Assembly: GCF_015714715.1 (NCBI RefSeq)
Contig: NZ_WAHS01000001.1
Span: 2,217,659-2,281,658 of the forward strand
Length of the DNA: 64,000 bases
Source: Aestuariivirga litoralis
GTDB taxonomy: Bacteria > Pseudomonadota > Alphaproteobacteria > Rhizobiales > Aestuariivirgaceae
Direction: 5' to 3'
Shown here: positions 47,001-56,305 of the stretch, piece by piece
How the letters are laid out: each line of letters begins with the position of its first letter
Position numbering within the stretch: position 1 is the stretch's first letter
Notes under the pieces: model-generated
What the model was told of the DNA's origin: nothing
The model's input: the letters and a program-made list of their open reading frames with translations, nothing else
The model's database searches: none
Position numbers and translations under genes: made by a program

Positions 47001-47782
47001 GCGCGTTCCGATTTCAGGATCGCTTCCAGGCCGTCGCGGTAGTTGGGATATTTTAGCTTGTAACCCAGCTCCTGTTTCATCCGCGCATTCGAGACGCGTT
47101 TCGACTCGCCGTAGAAGCTGCGGGCCATCGGTGAGAGGTTGGCGTGCTCGAAATCGATTTCCGGCGGCGGCGCAACACCCAGCAGTTTGGCGGCATAGGT
47201 GACCACGTCTTGCGGCGGGCAGGGCTCGTCATCGGCCACATTATAGGCACGGCTGGGGTTTGGGGTGTTCAGCGAAGCGTGCAGCACGCCGGCAATGTCA
47301 TCGACATGGATGCGGCTGAACAATTGGCCGGGCTTGATGATGCGTTTGGCGGTGCCTTCGCGCAAAGCGTCCAGCTGGCTGCGGCCGGGGCCATAGATGC
47401 CGGGCAGGCGGAAAATATGCGTATTGAAATGCGCCCATTGCTTTTCCGCAGCCACACGGCGCGCGCCGCGATCTGATACCGGCTGCAGGGGCGTGTTCTC
47501 ATCAACTTCAGCGCCGGCATGATCGCCATAGACGCCAGTGGTGGAGAGATAGCCGACCCAGGTGAAACCGCGCGCCAAGTCAGTGGCGAATTTGTTGACC
47601 ACGGGATCGCCATCCGGGCCGGGCGGCACGGAAGAAAGAACGTGAGTCACATCGGCAGGCAGGTGTTGCAGCGTTTCGAAACTGGCGCGGTTGGTGCCGC
47701 TGACTTTCCATTCGCTGCGATCAAGCCGCGCAGTCAAAGCCTGCGCGGTGTAGCCATAGCCGAAACAGAAAAGATGCTTCAT
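46994..47782 (-). CDS. NAD-dependent epimerase/SDR family protein (YeeZ-like)
   Basis: An atypical extended SDR of 262 residues. The N-terminal Rossmann loop is FCFGYGYTAQAL, and YLSTTGVYGDHAGAEVDE and FRLPGIYGPGRSQLDAL are the family blocks (Ser-Thr-Thr and Tyr). The usual YxxxK is not clear, as in other YeeZ-like proteins. It is coupled to queG (ATGA). Confidence 0.85.
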   Translation of the reverse strand: MKHLFCFGYGYTAQALTARLDRSEWKVSGTNRASFETLQHLPADVTHVLSSVPPGPDGDPVVNKFATDLARGFTWVGYLSTTGVYGDHAGAEVDENTPLQPVSDRGARRVAAEKQWAHFNTHIFRLPGIYGPGRSQLDALREGTAKRIIKPGQLFSRIHVDDIAGVLHASLNTPNPSRAYNVADDEPCPPQDVVTYAAKLLGVAPPPEIDFEHANLSPMARSFYGESKRVSNARMKQELGYKLKYPNYRDGLEAILKSERAQ

Positions 47783-48822
47783 GCACTGAGTTCCTGCAGC
47801 GCCCAGCTCGCGGCTTCGCGCACCACTTCATCTGCGTCTTCTTTCAGGCGGGTGATCTGCGGCAACAGATTCTGATCGCCGCTGTTGCCCGCTGCGATCA
47901 CGCAATTGCGGATGAAGCGGTTGCGGCCAATGCGCTTGACGGGAGAGCCGGAGAATTTTCTGCGGAATGCGCCGTCATCGAGCAGCAGGAAATCTGCCAG
48001 CGGCGGGGCAATCAAGTCTTCACGCGCGGCGAATTTCATTTCCTGTGCGTCTTTCGCAAATTTGTTCCAGGGGCAGATGGCCAGGCAATCATCGCAGCCA
48101 TATATGCGGTTGCCCATGGCCTTGCGGAACTCCGCCGGGATGGCGCCCTTGTGCTCGATGGTGAGATAGGAAATGCAGCGGCGCGCATCGATCTGGCGTG
48201 TGGCGGTGAAGGCTTGGGTGGGACACACATCGAGGCAGGCGCGGCAGGACCCACAGTGGTCCTGCTCAGATGAGTCATGCGGCAGCTCCGCCTCAGTGAG
48301 AATGACGCCGAGGAAAAACCATGAGCCCAGTTCCTTCGAGACCAGATTGGTGTGTTTGCCCTGCCAGCCCAATCCGGACAGTTGCGCCAGTGGCTTTTCC
48401 ATCAGCGCCGCCGTGTCCACGAAGACTTTCACATCAGTCCTGCTCTCCAGCGCGAACCACGAGGCGAGGCGCTTGAGCTTGCCCTTGATCACATCGTGAT
48501 AGTCACGGTTCAGGGCATAGGTGGAGATGACACCTTCGGATTTTTTCTCCAGCCTTGCGAAGGCATCAAGCCCCTGCCCGTAATTCATCGCCAGCACGAT
48601 GGCGCTGCGTGCGCCGGGCCACAATGCATCGGGTGAGGCGCGGCGCGGTGCGGTTTCGGCCAGCCATTCCATGCTGCCGTGACGGCCCTCGCTGACAAAG
48701 GCCTGAAGATTGGCGCCGGTGATGGCTGGAAGGTTGGCAGATGTGATGCCGATGCCGTCAAAGCCTTCGGCTTTGGCTTTGTCTCTCAGTGTGGTGGCGA
48801 GATCAGAAATCAAGCTCGGCAT
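47779..48822 (-). CDS. queG: Epoxyqueuosine reductase QueG
   Basis: Performs the last step of queuosine tRNA modification using cobalamin and two [4Fe-4S] clusters. The ATG at 48820-48822 (MPSLISDLATTLRDKA) gives 347 residues; the frame is open further upstream through the GST gene but without similarity. The cluster motifs are CGSCRACLDVCPTQAF and CDDCLAICPWNKF, and the C-terminus is HEAT-like (EVVREAASWALQEL). It overlaps the end of the GST gene by 20 bases and the SDR start by ATGA. Confidence 0.96.
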   Translation of the reverse strand: MPSLISDLATTLRDKAKAEGFDGIGITSANLPAITGANLQAFVSEGRHGSMEWLAETAPRRASPDALWPGARSAIVLAMNYGQGLDAFARLEKKSEGVISTYALNRDYHDVIKGKLKRLASWFALESRTDVKVFVDTAALMEKPLAQLSGLGWQGKHTNLVSKELGSWFFLGVILTEAELPHDSSEQDHCGSCRACLDVCPTQAFTATRQIDARRCISYLTIEHKGAIPAEFRKAMGNRIYGCDDCLAICPWNKFAKDAQEMKFAAREDLIAPPLADFLLLDDGAFRRKFSGSPVKRIGRNRFIRNCVIAAGNSGDQNLLPQITRLKEDADEVVREAASWALQELSA

Positions 48823-49474
48823 AATGCGGTGCCGGCGGCATGGCCGCGACTGTGTCGGAAAGCAGCACGCGGAAAGCGGGCCGGGATTTGATGCGCTCAT
48901 ACCAGCTGCGCGCCACCTGGTTCTCGCGCCAGTTGATGTCACCGAGATAATCAATGGCCGAAAGATGCGCGGCCGCGGCGAGATCGGCCAGCGACAGCTC
49001 ATCGCCCGCCAGCCAAGACCGTTCTTCCGCCAGCAAGGCAAGATAATCGAGATGCGGTTTCAAATTCTGCAGCGCGAGGCGCACGCGCGCCATGTCTGGA
49101 GCAGCAGAGCCCGGCATGAAACGCTTCACCACTTTTTCGGTGAGCAGCGGCTCGGTCACTTCGGTATAAAACTTTACGTCGAACCAGGCCACGATGCGGC
49201 GTGCTTCAGCACGCGCCCAGGCATTGCCGGGCAACAGGCTTTTTTCCGGATGGCGCTCTTCAAGGAATTCGCCAACCGCTTCGATACCACAAATGGCCTG
49301 GCCGGTTTCATCAGCCCAGACCGGCAGCAGGCCTGAAGGATTGAGATCGAGCAGCTGCTGGCTTGGCGCCCAGGGGCGCTCATCGGCAAGCTGCGGCGTC
49401 AGGCCTTTTTCAGCCAGCGCCAAGCGCACGCGCCGGCAATAGGGATCAAGAGTAAATTGATAGAGCTTGGACAT
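48803..49474 (-). CDS. Glutathione S-transferase family protein
   Basis: A 223-residue GST. The N-terminal thioredoxin-like half (residues 1-80) contains LDPYCRRVRLALAEKGL and NPSGLLPVW with the cis-Pro, and CGIEAVGEFLEE replaces the usual ES-xxI GSH-binding block. The helical C-terminal domain contains WLAGDELSLADLAAAAHLSAIDYL. It is the first gene of a GST-queG-SDR run; the physiological substrate is unknown. Confidence 0.9.
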   Translation of the reverse strand: MSKLYQFTLDPYCRRVRLALAEKGLTPQLADERPWAPSQQLLDLNPSGLLPVWADETGQAICGIEAVGEFLEERHPEKSLLPGNAWARAEARRIVAWFDVKFYTEVTEPLLTEKVVKRFMPGSAAPDMARVRLALQNLKPHLDYLALLAEERSWLAGDELSLADLAAAAHLSAIDYLGDINWRENQVARSWYERIKSRPAFRVLLSDTVAAMPPAPHYAELDF

Positions 49475-49597
49475 TGGCGAGACTGATCTTCCATAATTTT
49501 AACAATGTGCCGCCATTGCTTCGAAATCGGGCCGGATATAAAGCCCCATGGCTGGCGCGGCAAGCGATTTGCCCTGCCCCCCAATTGAGGCCCCACC

Positions 49598-50422
49598 ATG
49601 ATGTCGTTGTTGCAAATTGTCGTTCTGGCACTGATCCAAGGCATCACAGAATATCTGCCCATTTCCTCCACCGGACATTTGATCCTGGTGCCCGCCTTCA
49701 CCGGCTGGCCCGACCAGGGCTTCGTGACTGACATGGTGACCAATCTGGGCACGGTGACGGCCACCATCGTCTATTTCTGGCGCGATGTGGTTTCGATGCT
49801 GCAGGGCCTCGTAGACATTGTGAAACGGCGCAGCAGCCATTCGGCGCGGCTGGTCACCAATGTGATCGTGGCCACCATTCCGATCATCATTTTCGGTCTG
49901 GTGATCAAGAAGCTGGGGCTGGTCGATCATCTGCGCAGCCCGCTGATTGTGGCGATCAATTCGATTGTGTTCGGCCTGCTGCTCTATGTGGCCGATTCCT
50001 ACGGCAAGCAGCGCAACACCATTCGCGATCTGAACTGGAAGAATTCGCTGATCATCGGGCTGTTCCAGTGCCTGGCGCTGAACCCCGGCACCAGCCGCTC
50101 GGGCATCACAATGACGGGCGGTCGCTTCCTCGGTTTCATGCGTTCGGATGCAGCGCGTTTTTCCTTCCTGATTTCCATTCCGGCCAATCTGGCTGCTTCT
50201 GCCAAGGTGCTGGGCGATGCGGTGCAGGCGGGTGAGAGCATCAGTTTCGATCAAATCATCTGCGGCGTGCTGACCTTCTTCATCGGTCTGGGCACGATCC
50301 ACTTCCTGATGAATTATATCCGCAACCGCAGCCTGCTGCCCTTCGTGATCTACCGGGTGATCCTCGGCAGCGCGATTTTGGGCCTGATCTATTCAGGCAT
50401 GCCGCTTGGCGTCGTGAAGTGA
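49598..50422 (+). CDS. uppP: Undecaprenyl-diphosphatase UppP (BacA)
   Basis: Recycles undecaprenyl pyrophosphate for cell-wall and polysaccharide synthesis in the inner membrane, 274 residues with about eight helices. Catalytic motifs GITEYLPISSTGHLI near residue 17 and NPGTSRSGITM near residue 165 are intact. It converges with the NDUFA9-like gene with no gap. Confidence 0.97.
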   Translation: MMSLLQIVVLALIQGITEYLPISSTGHLILVPAFTGWPDQGFVTDMVTNLGTVTATIVYFWRDVVSMLQGLVDIVKRRSSHSARLVTNVIVATIPIIIFGLVIKKLGLVDHLRSPLIVAINSIVFGLLLYVADSYGKQRNTIRDLNWKNSLIIGLFQCLALNPGTSRSGITMTGGRFLGFMRSDAARFSFLISIPANLAASAKVLGDAVQAGESISFDQIICGVLTFFIGLGTIHFLMNYIRNRSLLPFVIYRVILGSAILGLIYSGMPLGVVK

Positions 50423-51400
50423 TTATTCCGGCTGAACGTTTGGCGCGGTGAACTGACCCGCCTTGCGGAAGCGGTACAGATAGGACGGCACCAGCGATTC
50501 AAGGCTGCGGGCCTGAACGCCCAGCGCCTTCAAGGTGCGGCCTTCCTGCTCAGCTACAGCAGAAACCACATTGTCATGTTTCAGCAGTTCGACCTGATCG
50601 CTGGTCAGCGGGGATTTCGGCAAAAGCCCGGTCACAATGGCGAGCAGGCTGGCCACCGGGAACGGAATGGGCAGCAGCAGGCGCTTGCGCATCGTCACAT
50701 TGAGCACATAGTTCAGCAGCGCCTTGAAGCTTTTCACTTCCGGCCCGCCCAGCTCATAGATCTTGCCTTCGAATTTCGGGTGATCAACCAGAGCCGCCAC
50801 GGCTGCGGCCACATCGCCTACAAAGACCGGTTGGAATTTGGTGTCGCCGCCGATCATCGGCAGAGCTGGCGAAAAGCGCGCCATCAATGCAAACCGGTTG
50901 AAGAACTGGTCTTCCGGGCCGAACACGATAGAAGGCCGGACTATCGATGCATTGGGGAAGGCTGCCTTCACCCGGGCTTCGCCTTCAGCCTTGGAGCGGG
51001 CATAGTCGCTCTTGCTTTCCAGATCAGCACCAATCGCTGACAAATGGATCATGATGGGTGCCTTGGCATTGCGGGCGGCCTTGGCCACCGCATCAGCGCC
51101 AAAGACATGCACGGCCTCAAAGCTCTGCGCACCGGAGCTTGACAGGATGCCAGTCAGATTGATCACCGCATGGGCGCCATCGCAAACGGCAGCCAAGGAC
51201 GCGGGATAACGCACATTGACCTGCACTGGCACCACCTGCCCTGGCACCCCGAAAGGCACGACATGAAAGGCCAGATCAGGCCGACGTACGGCAACCCGCA
51301 CGCGGTAGCCCTTCTTCGCCAGAGCACGCACCACATGGCGGCCGATGAAACCAGAGCCGCCAATCACGGTGACAAGTTTTTCAGAATTCTGCGCGTTCAA
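50423..51400 (-). CDS. Complex I NDUFA9-like NAD(P)-binding protein
   Basis: An extended-SDR-like protein of the NDUFA9 group; in mitochondria the homologue is a complex I accessory subunit. The Rossmann motif is VTVIGGSGFIGRHVVRAL. HLSAIGADLESKSDYARSKAEGE has the Tyr and Lys positions, and VRPSIVFGPEDQFFNRFA is typical of the family. The TTG at 51398-51400 follows GAGGG with 7-base spacing and gives 325 residues; a further upstream TTG at 51460 is less supported. Quinone-oxidoreductase association is inferred from homology only. Confidence 0.85.
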   Translation of the reverse strand: MNAQNSEKLVTVIGGSGFIGRHVVRALAKKGYRVRVAVRRPDLAFHVVPFGVPGQVVPVQVNVRYPASLAAVCDGAHAVINLTGILSSSGAQSFEAVHVFGADAVAKAARNAKAPIMIHLSAIGADLESKSDYARSKAEGEARVKAAFPNASIVRPSIVFGPEDQFFNRFALMARFSPALPMIGGDTKFQPVFVGDVAAAVAALVDHPKFEGKIYELGGPEVKSFKALLNYVLNVTMRKRLLLPIPFPVASLLAIVTGLLPKSPLTSDQVELLKHDNVVSAVAEQEGRTLKALGVQARSLESLVPSYLYRFRKAGQFTAPNVQPE

Positions 51401-51616
51401 AGCCTGGCCCTCAAAATGAAACAAGTCACGTGATTTTAGTGCGATGCGGCCAAAATGCAATTGCTAGCTCGGCCCCGGGCGCATTCGCCGCGACCCTCCT
51501 AAACACTTGGTAATATTAGCGTAATTTAATTCTGTAGTCCCACTCTGCGCCACAGTTTCCAATTAACACCTGCTTCAGGGATGGGAGGGTCCATCGCTAC
51601 AACAGGAGAACACATC

Positions 51617-52084
51617 ATGATGAAAACATTTATCGCTTCCGGTATTGTGCTCGGCGCGCTTGCTGCACCAACCTTTGCCGCCACAACGGCTGCCACATTC
51701 TATGTCGCGCAGGATGCCAAGACGCATGCCTGTTCCGTCACCGACAAGAAGCCCGATGGCAAGATGATGATGGATGCTGGCACCAAGACCTATGCATCGC
51801 AAGCCAATGCTCAGCAGGCTTTGACCAATCTCAAGGTTTGCGCTGCCTCGGCCATGGCCGCACCTGCCAAGGCGCCTGCAGCTGTTCCTGCCAAGCCAGC
51901 TGCGACCACGACTGCTGCTGCCGCTACCGGTTTTTATGTTGGCCAGGATGCCAAGACACATAAATGCGCCGTGTCGAACGAGAAGCCCGATGGCAAGATG
52001 ATGATGGATGTCGGAACCAAGATGTATGACACGCAAGGCCATGCAAGCGATGCGATGTCCAAGCTCACCGCCTGCAAAGCTTAA
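51617..52084 (+). CDS. Secreted protein with a duplicated ~50-residue domain
   Basis: No named function. The ATG at 51617 follows CAGGAGAA (51620 also possible) and gives 155 residues with a signal peptide (MMKTFIASGIVLGALAAPTFA). Two copies of one domain follow: FYVAQDAKTHACSV...KPDGKMMMDAGTKTY...LKVC and FYVGQDAKTHKCAV...KPDGKMMMDVGTKMY...LTAC, joined by an Ala/Pro/Thr-rich linker (about residues 80-105). Each copy has two Cys, perhaps one disulfide. Single-copy relatives are, as I recall, common in alphaproteobacteria. A strong terminator follows. Confidence 0.85.
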   Translation: MMKTFIASGIVLGALAAPTFAATTAATFYVAQDAKTHACSVTDKKPDGKMMMDAGTKTYASQANAQQALTNLKVCAASAMAAPAKAPAAVPAKPAATTTAAAATGFYVGQDAKTHKCAVSNEKPDGKMMMDVGTKMYDTQGHASDAMSKLTACKA

Positions 52085-52113
52085 ATAAACGTTCCGGGAC
52101 AAGGGCGATACGG

Positions 52114-52142
52114 GGTGGAGGGCGACATGCCCTCCACCTTTT
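52114..52142 (+). terminator. Rho-independent terminator after the duplicated secreted protein
   Basis: GGTGGAGGGC (52114-52123) and GCCCTCCACC (52129-52138) form a perfect 10-bp stem with loop GACAT, followed by TTTT. Confidence 0.92.
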
Positions 52143-52218
52143 GCAACTGCGCCACACGTTCGCAACGCTGAGGTTGACAACAAGCCCAACGCCCGCTTAA
52201 AGCGCCCCATCCTGAGAT

Positions 52219-52303
<85 letters not shown>

Positions 52304-52493
52304 TCCAGCCGCATGAGATTTAAGTCTCTGCCTCTTTCCAGATTTGACAGTCAGAGCGCATTCACCAGAAATGGCCGTGCCGGGGATTCTGCTGCTCACT
52401 TCAGCTAAGCCTTTCTGATGATGCGACAATCACACTCGACACCAGGAAATCCTGTCTTTAGGGTGGTGCCATTGCGGTTGGGGAGCCTGGAAG

Positions 52494-53708
52494 TTGAGCG
52501 TTACGTCATCAAAACCATCTTCTCAGCCGCTTGATCTCACCATCCTGATGCCCTGCCTCAACGAGGCCGAAACTATTGGCATATGCATCGAAAAAGCGAT
52601 GGCCTCACTCGCCAAGAATAAATGGTCCGGTGAAGTGGTGATTGCTGATAATGGCAGCACAGATGGTTCAATCGAAATTGCTCTGCGCTTAGGTGCACGT
52701 GTGGTGCATGTGCCCCTCAAGGGTTACGGCGCTGCGCTGGGTCAGGGCATTGCTGCAGCCCGTGGCCGATGGGTGATCATGGGCGACAGTGACGACAGCT
52801 ACGATTTCGGCGCGCTTGAACCTTTCGTTGAAAGCCTGCGCGCCGGGGCAGACCTGGTGTTGGGCAACCGTTTCAAGGGCGGCATCAAGCCAGGTGCGAT
52901 GCCCTTCCTGCACCGCTATCTCGGCAATCCGGTGTTGAGCTTCATCGGCCGGCTTTTCTTTTCCATCAAGGCCGGCGATTTTCATTGTGGATTGCGTGGG
53001 GTGAACCGGGCGCGGATGCTGGAACTGAAGCTGCAATCCACCGGCATGGAATTTGCCAGCGAAATGGTGGTGCGCGTAGCACTTGCCGGTCTTACCATTG
53101 CCGAAGTGCCGACCACACTAGCACCAGATGGCCGCTCGCGCCCGCCACATTTGCGCACCTGGCGCGACGGCTGGCGGCATTTGAAATTCCTGCTGATGTA
53201 CAGCCCGCGCTGGCTCTATGTGATTCCGGGAATTGCTCTGTTGAGCCTGGGCTTTGTGATCGCCGCATTGCTATTTGGCATGCAGGTCCGTATCGGTTCG
53301 ATTGCACTGGATTTGAACAGTTTCATGGTGGCCTGCTTTCTCTGCGTGGTTGGGGTGCAATTCCTGGCGACCGGAGCCGTGGCGCGGCAATTTGCAACGC
53401 AGGCAGGCTATCTGCCGGTGACCGGTAACCTGATCCGGCTGAACCGTATCTTGACCACCGAACGGCTGTCGCTGATTTCGCTGGTGGTCATTCTCTGCGG
53501 GCTTGGGGTTTTCTCCTATGCCATGTGGCTGTGGGCCCGGGTTGATTTCAGCGCACTCACCAATCCCTTTGCGCCGCGTTCAGTCATGGCGGGGCTCACG
53601 CTGGTCGTGATCGGGCTACAGCTGTTTTCGCTCGCTTTCCTGAGCGGGATATTGCAAGTGCCACACCAGCAAGCTGCGACGGCGGTTCCCCATGATGACA
53701 CCGACTAA
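52494..53708 (+). CDS. Family 2 glycosyltransferase with C-terminal membrane helices
   Basis: A 404-residue DPM1/GtrB-like inverting transferase, probably acting on a polyprenyl phosphate. The TTG start at 52494 lies after GGGAG. The catalytic domain (residues 13-240) has LMPCLNEAETIG, ADNGSTDGS and MGDSDDSYDF (metal-binding acidic cluster), then FHCGLRGVNR. About four C-terminal helices follow from residue 245. It is followed 17 bases later by a methyltransferase, suggesting a small polysaccharide or lipid glycosylation unit. Confidence 0.87.
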   Translation: MSVTSSKPSSQPLDLTILMPCLNEAETIGICIEKAMASLAKNKWSGEVVIADNGSTDGSIEIALRLGARVVHVPLKGYGAALGQGIAAARGRWVIMGDSDDSYDFGALEPFVESLRAGADLVLGNRFKGGIKPGAMPFLHRYLGNPVLSFIGRLFFSIKAGDFHCGLRGVNRARMLELKLQSTGMEFASEMVVRVALAGLTIAEVPTTLAPDGRSRPPHLRTWRDGWRHLKFLLMYSPRWLYVIPGIALLSLGFVIAALLFGMQVRIGSIALDLNSFMVACFLCVVGVQFLATGAVARQFATQAGYLPVTGNLIRLNRILTTERLSLISLVVILCGLGVFSYAMWLWARVDFSALTNPFAPRSVMAGLTLVVIGLQLFSLAFLSGILQVPHQQAATAVPHDDTD

Positions 53709-53725
53709 GAACCTAGTGATCGAGA

Positions 53726-54418
53726 GTGATTGAGGTTAACTCGCAGTATAATGTGGCCAAGGCAGGCAGCCTGCCAGTGCGCCTGGCCAGCTATCAGCGG
53801 CGGCGCATGTATGACGTCTTCTTGGCAGATATGGGCCTTCCTGATGAAAGTGCGACACTGCTGGATGTAGGTGCTACCAGCGATCGCAGCTACGCCACCT
53901 CCAATTATGTGGAAGCATGGTATCCGCACAAGCACCGCATCACGGCTTGCGGCGTGGATGACGCGGGCTTTCTCACCGTGCTCTATCCCGGCATGACGTT
54001 CAAGCATGCGGATGCCACCAGGCTGCCCTTTGCCGATCAGAGTTTTGACGTGGTTCATTCCTCCGCCGTGCTGGAGCATGTGGGCTCGTTTGAAAACCAG
54101 GTGCGGATGATGGCGGAATGTGCGCGAGTCTGCCGACGGGGATTCTTCATCACCACACCCAACCGATGGTTTCCGGTGGAATTCCATACCGTGCTTCCCT
54201 TTGTCCACTGGTTGCCCAAACCTGCCTTCCGAAACCTCATGCGCAAAACCGGGCGCGGATTTTTTGCTGAAGAATCAAACCTGAATCTGATGGGTGGTGC
54301 AGAGCTGCGGCGTGCCGCCACTTTGGCCGGCATAGAAGGCCAGCTGAATGTGACGCTTTCCAGCGTTTCACTTTTGGGCTGGCCCAGCAATCTTTTGCTG
54401 GCAGGCAAGGTCCGCTAG
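53726..54418 (+). CDS. Class I SAM-dependent methyltransferase
   Basis: A 230-residue methyltransferase with a GTG start. Motif I is LLDVGATSDRS, the motif II/III region ADATRLPFADQSFDVVHSSAVLEHVG is typical of methyltransferase-11/23 proteins, and RRGFFITTPNRWFPVEFHT follows. A final hydrophobic turn occurs at the C-terminus. The substrate is probably a glycan or lipid given the upstream glycosyltransferase; this is inference. Confidence 0.88.
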   Translation: MIEVNSQYNVAKAGSLPVRLASYQRRRMYDVFLADMGLPDESATLLDVGATSDRSYATSNYVEAWYPHKHRITACGVDDAGFLTVLYPGMTFKHADATRLPFADQSFDVVHSSAVLEHVGSFENQVRMMAECARVCRRGFFITTPNRWFPVEFHTVLPFVHWLPKPAFRNLMRKTGRGFFAEESNLNLMGGAELRRAATLAGIEGQLNVTLSSVSLLGWPSNLLLAGKVR

Positions 54419-54518
54419 CCACAGTTTGGTCATTCTGGGCTGTTAGCGCGGTTGTGATCACGGCCCTTGCTGATCTGGGGCTGCTTTAGTATGGCTTGCG
54501 CAAGAGGTCGTTCAACTC

Positions 54519-55133
54519 ATGCTTATCAAACTCCACCGCGGAGATTTGCCTGCGGATTTCACGCCCGGCAGCTCCATCGCCATTGATACTGAAACACTCG
54601 GACTGAAGCCGGCGCGTGATAAGCTTTGCCTGGTTCAGATTTCGGTGGGCGACGGCAGTGCGCATCTGGTGCAGGTTGACCGCACCACCTATGACGCGCC
54701 GCGCCTGAAGGCAGTGCTGGTGGATCCTGGCGTCACCAAGATTTTTCATTATGCGCGTTTCGACGTGGCGGTGCTCAAGCAATATCTGGGCGTTGATGTC
54801 GGCAGTATCTATTGCACCAAGATCGCCTCGCGCCTGGTGCGTACCTATACTGACCGGCATGGGCTGAAGGATCTGGTAAAGGAGCTTCTGGGCATTGAGC
54901 TCGACAAGCAGCAACAGTCTTCGGACTGGGGTGCGCATATGCTATCCGAGCAACAGAAAAAGTATGCGGCGACGGACGTGATTTATCTGCATGAGCTGAA
55001 ATCGCGGCTGGACCAGATGCTGGAACGCGAAGGGCGCAGCGCTCTCGCCAAATCCTGTTTTGAATTCTTGCCCACGCGGGCGGCGCTGGATCTCTCCGGC
55101 TGGGCGGAAGAAGATGTCTTCGCCCACGCCTGA
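54519..55133 (+). CDS. rnd: Ribonuclease D-type 3'-5' exonuclease
   Basis: DEDDy exonuclease of 204 residues. The acidic motifs are AIDTETLGL (Exo I), FHYARFDVAVL (Exo II) and YAATDVIYL (Exo III with Tyr). It is shorter than E. coli RNase D because no HRDC domains follow; single-domain forms are common in alphaproteobacteria. The lptC start lies inside its last 20 bases. Confidence 0.92.
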   Translation: MLIKLHRGDLPADFTPGSSIAIDTETLGLKPARDKLCLVQISVGDGSAHLVQVDRTTYDAPRLKAVLVDPGVTKIFHYARFDVAVLKQYLGVDVGSIYCTKIASRLVRTYTDRHGLKDLVKELLGIELDKQQQSSDWGAHMLSEQQKKYAATDVIYLHELKSRLDQMLEREGRSALAKSCFEFLPTRAALDLSGWAEEDVFAHA

Positions 55134-55749
55134 CACATTTCACTCCAAGGCCGAACAGGCACGGGCCCGCGCTGCGCGTTCTCGCCTGGTGTTGCGCGGT
55201 TCAATCGTGGTGGGCGTTTTGGTGGTTGGCGCCTTTGTGGGCCAAGCCATTTTCATGCGTGCCCCCACCCCACCGCCTGCCCCGGTGCAGGAAGTGGAGA
55301 AGGCGCCAGTGATTTCGGGTGGTTTTTCCACCTTCACTGGCATCGACCAGCATTCCAAGCCCTTCTCGGTGAAGGCGCAGGAGGGCATTCAGGACGCCAA
55401 ATCGGATTCGCTGATGCATCTCAAAACGGTTACGGGGAGCTTCCTGCGCCATGAGGGAGGGGAGGTCCAAGTGACCTCCAACACAGCTGATTATGAACTG
55501 AAAACCAAGGATCTGCATGTTGCGGGCGACGTGCGCTTTGAGGAACCGGGGCGCTATGTCGCCTATCTCAAATCTGCCGCAGTCAACCTTGAGAAGCAGC
55601 GCATCGTCACCAAAGAACCCGTGCAAGTGCAGACAGCCGGTGCTACGATTTTTGCCGATAGCATGGAAACTTCGGAAGACGGCCAGGTGGTCAAACTTAC
55701 CGGAAATGTGAAGGCGCATTTCGCTGATGCCGGACCGAGTGAAGAATAG
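55114..55749 (+). CDS. lptC: LPS export protein LptC
   Basis: Bitopic inner-membrane subunit of the Lpt bridge, 211 residues from the ATG at 55114, overlapping rnd by 20 bases. One membrane helix (about residues 27-48, VLRGSIVVGVLVVGAFVGQA) is followed by a periplasmic beta-jellyroll with SNTADYELKTKDLHVAGDVRF and ADSMETSEDGQVVKLTGNVKA. lptA and lptB follow. Confidence 0.92.
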   Translation: MSSPTPDTFHSKAEQARARAARSRLVLRGSIVVGVLVVGAFVGQAIFMRAPTPPPAPVQEVEKAPVISGGFSTFTGIDQHSKPFSVKAQEGIQDAKSDSLMHLKTVTGSFLRHEGGEVQVTSNTADYELKTKDLHVAGDVRFEEPGRYVAYLKSAAVNLEKQRIVTKEPVQVQTAGATIFADSMETSEDGQVVKLTGNVKAHFADAGPSEE

Positions 55750-55761
55750 GGAGAAGATGTG

Positions 55762-56241
55762 ATGGCATTGAGAAAGTTGATCCTGATTGGTGTGGCTGCT
55801 GGATTTGTATCCTTTGCAGGCATGAAGCTGCCCGCCCATGCGGCCAGCAGCGTGGATGTCGAGGCTGATCAGATGGAAATCATCGATGCCGAGCACAAGA
55901 CGATCTTCACCGGCAATGTGGTGGCCAAGCGCCCGAGCGATACGATCAAAGCCAGTTCGATGGTGGTGACGTCCAGCGACCAGAAACAGGCCGATGGCAC
56001 AATGAAAAACCAGACGGATTTCGTCGATGCCAAAGGTGATGTGACGGTTGTTACCAAGAACGCCGTCATCACCGGCGAATGGGCCAAGTTCGACGTGCAG
56101 AATGATTCCATGGTGGTGGGTGGCAATGTGAAGCTGGTTCAGGGCACTTCGACGGTGCTGGGCCAGCGTTTGCAGGTTAATACAAAGACCAACCGCCTGC
56201 AGATGAGTGGCGGCCGGGTGAGCGGCAGCTTCCTGCCCTGA
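55762..56241 (+). CDS. lptA: LPS transport periplasmic protein LptA
   Basis: Periplasmic bridge protein carrying LPS across to the outer membrane, 159 residues. The ATG at 55762 follows GGGAGA (GTG at 55759 also possible). A signal peptide (ending AHA near residue 27) precedes the OstA-type jellyroll with VEADQMEIIDAEHKTIFTGNVVA and GDVTVVTKNAVITGEWAKFD. Confidence 0.93.
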   Translation: MALRKLILIGVAAGFVSFAGMKLPAHAASSVDVEADQMEIIDAEHKTIFTGNVVAKRPSDTIKASSMVVTSSDQKQADGTMKNQTDFVDAKGDVTVVTKNAVITGEWAKFDVQNDSMVVGGNVKLVQGTSTVLGQRLQVNTKTNRLQMSGGRVSGSFLP

Positions 56242-56305
56242 TCGGCACCCATCTGGCTCTCAATCTTTGTCCTGGTTTAAGCAATTTTAATCAAAAGAGG
56301 CGTTA

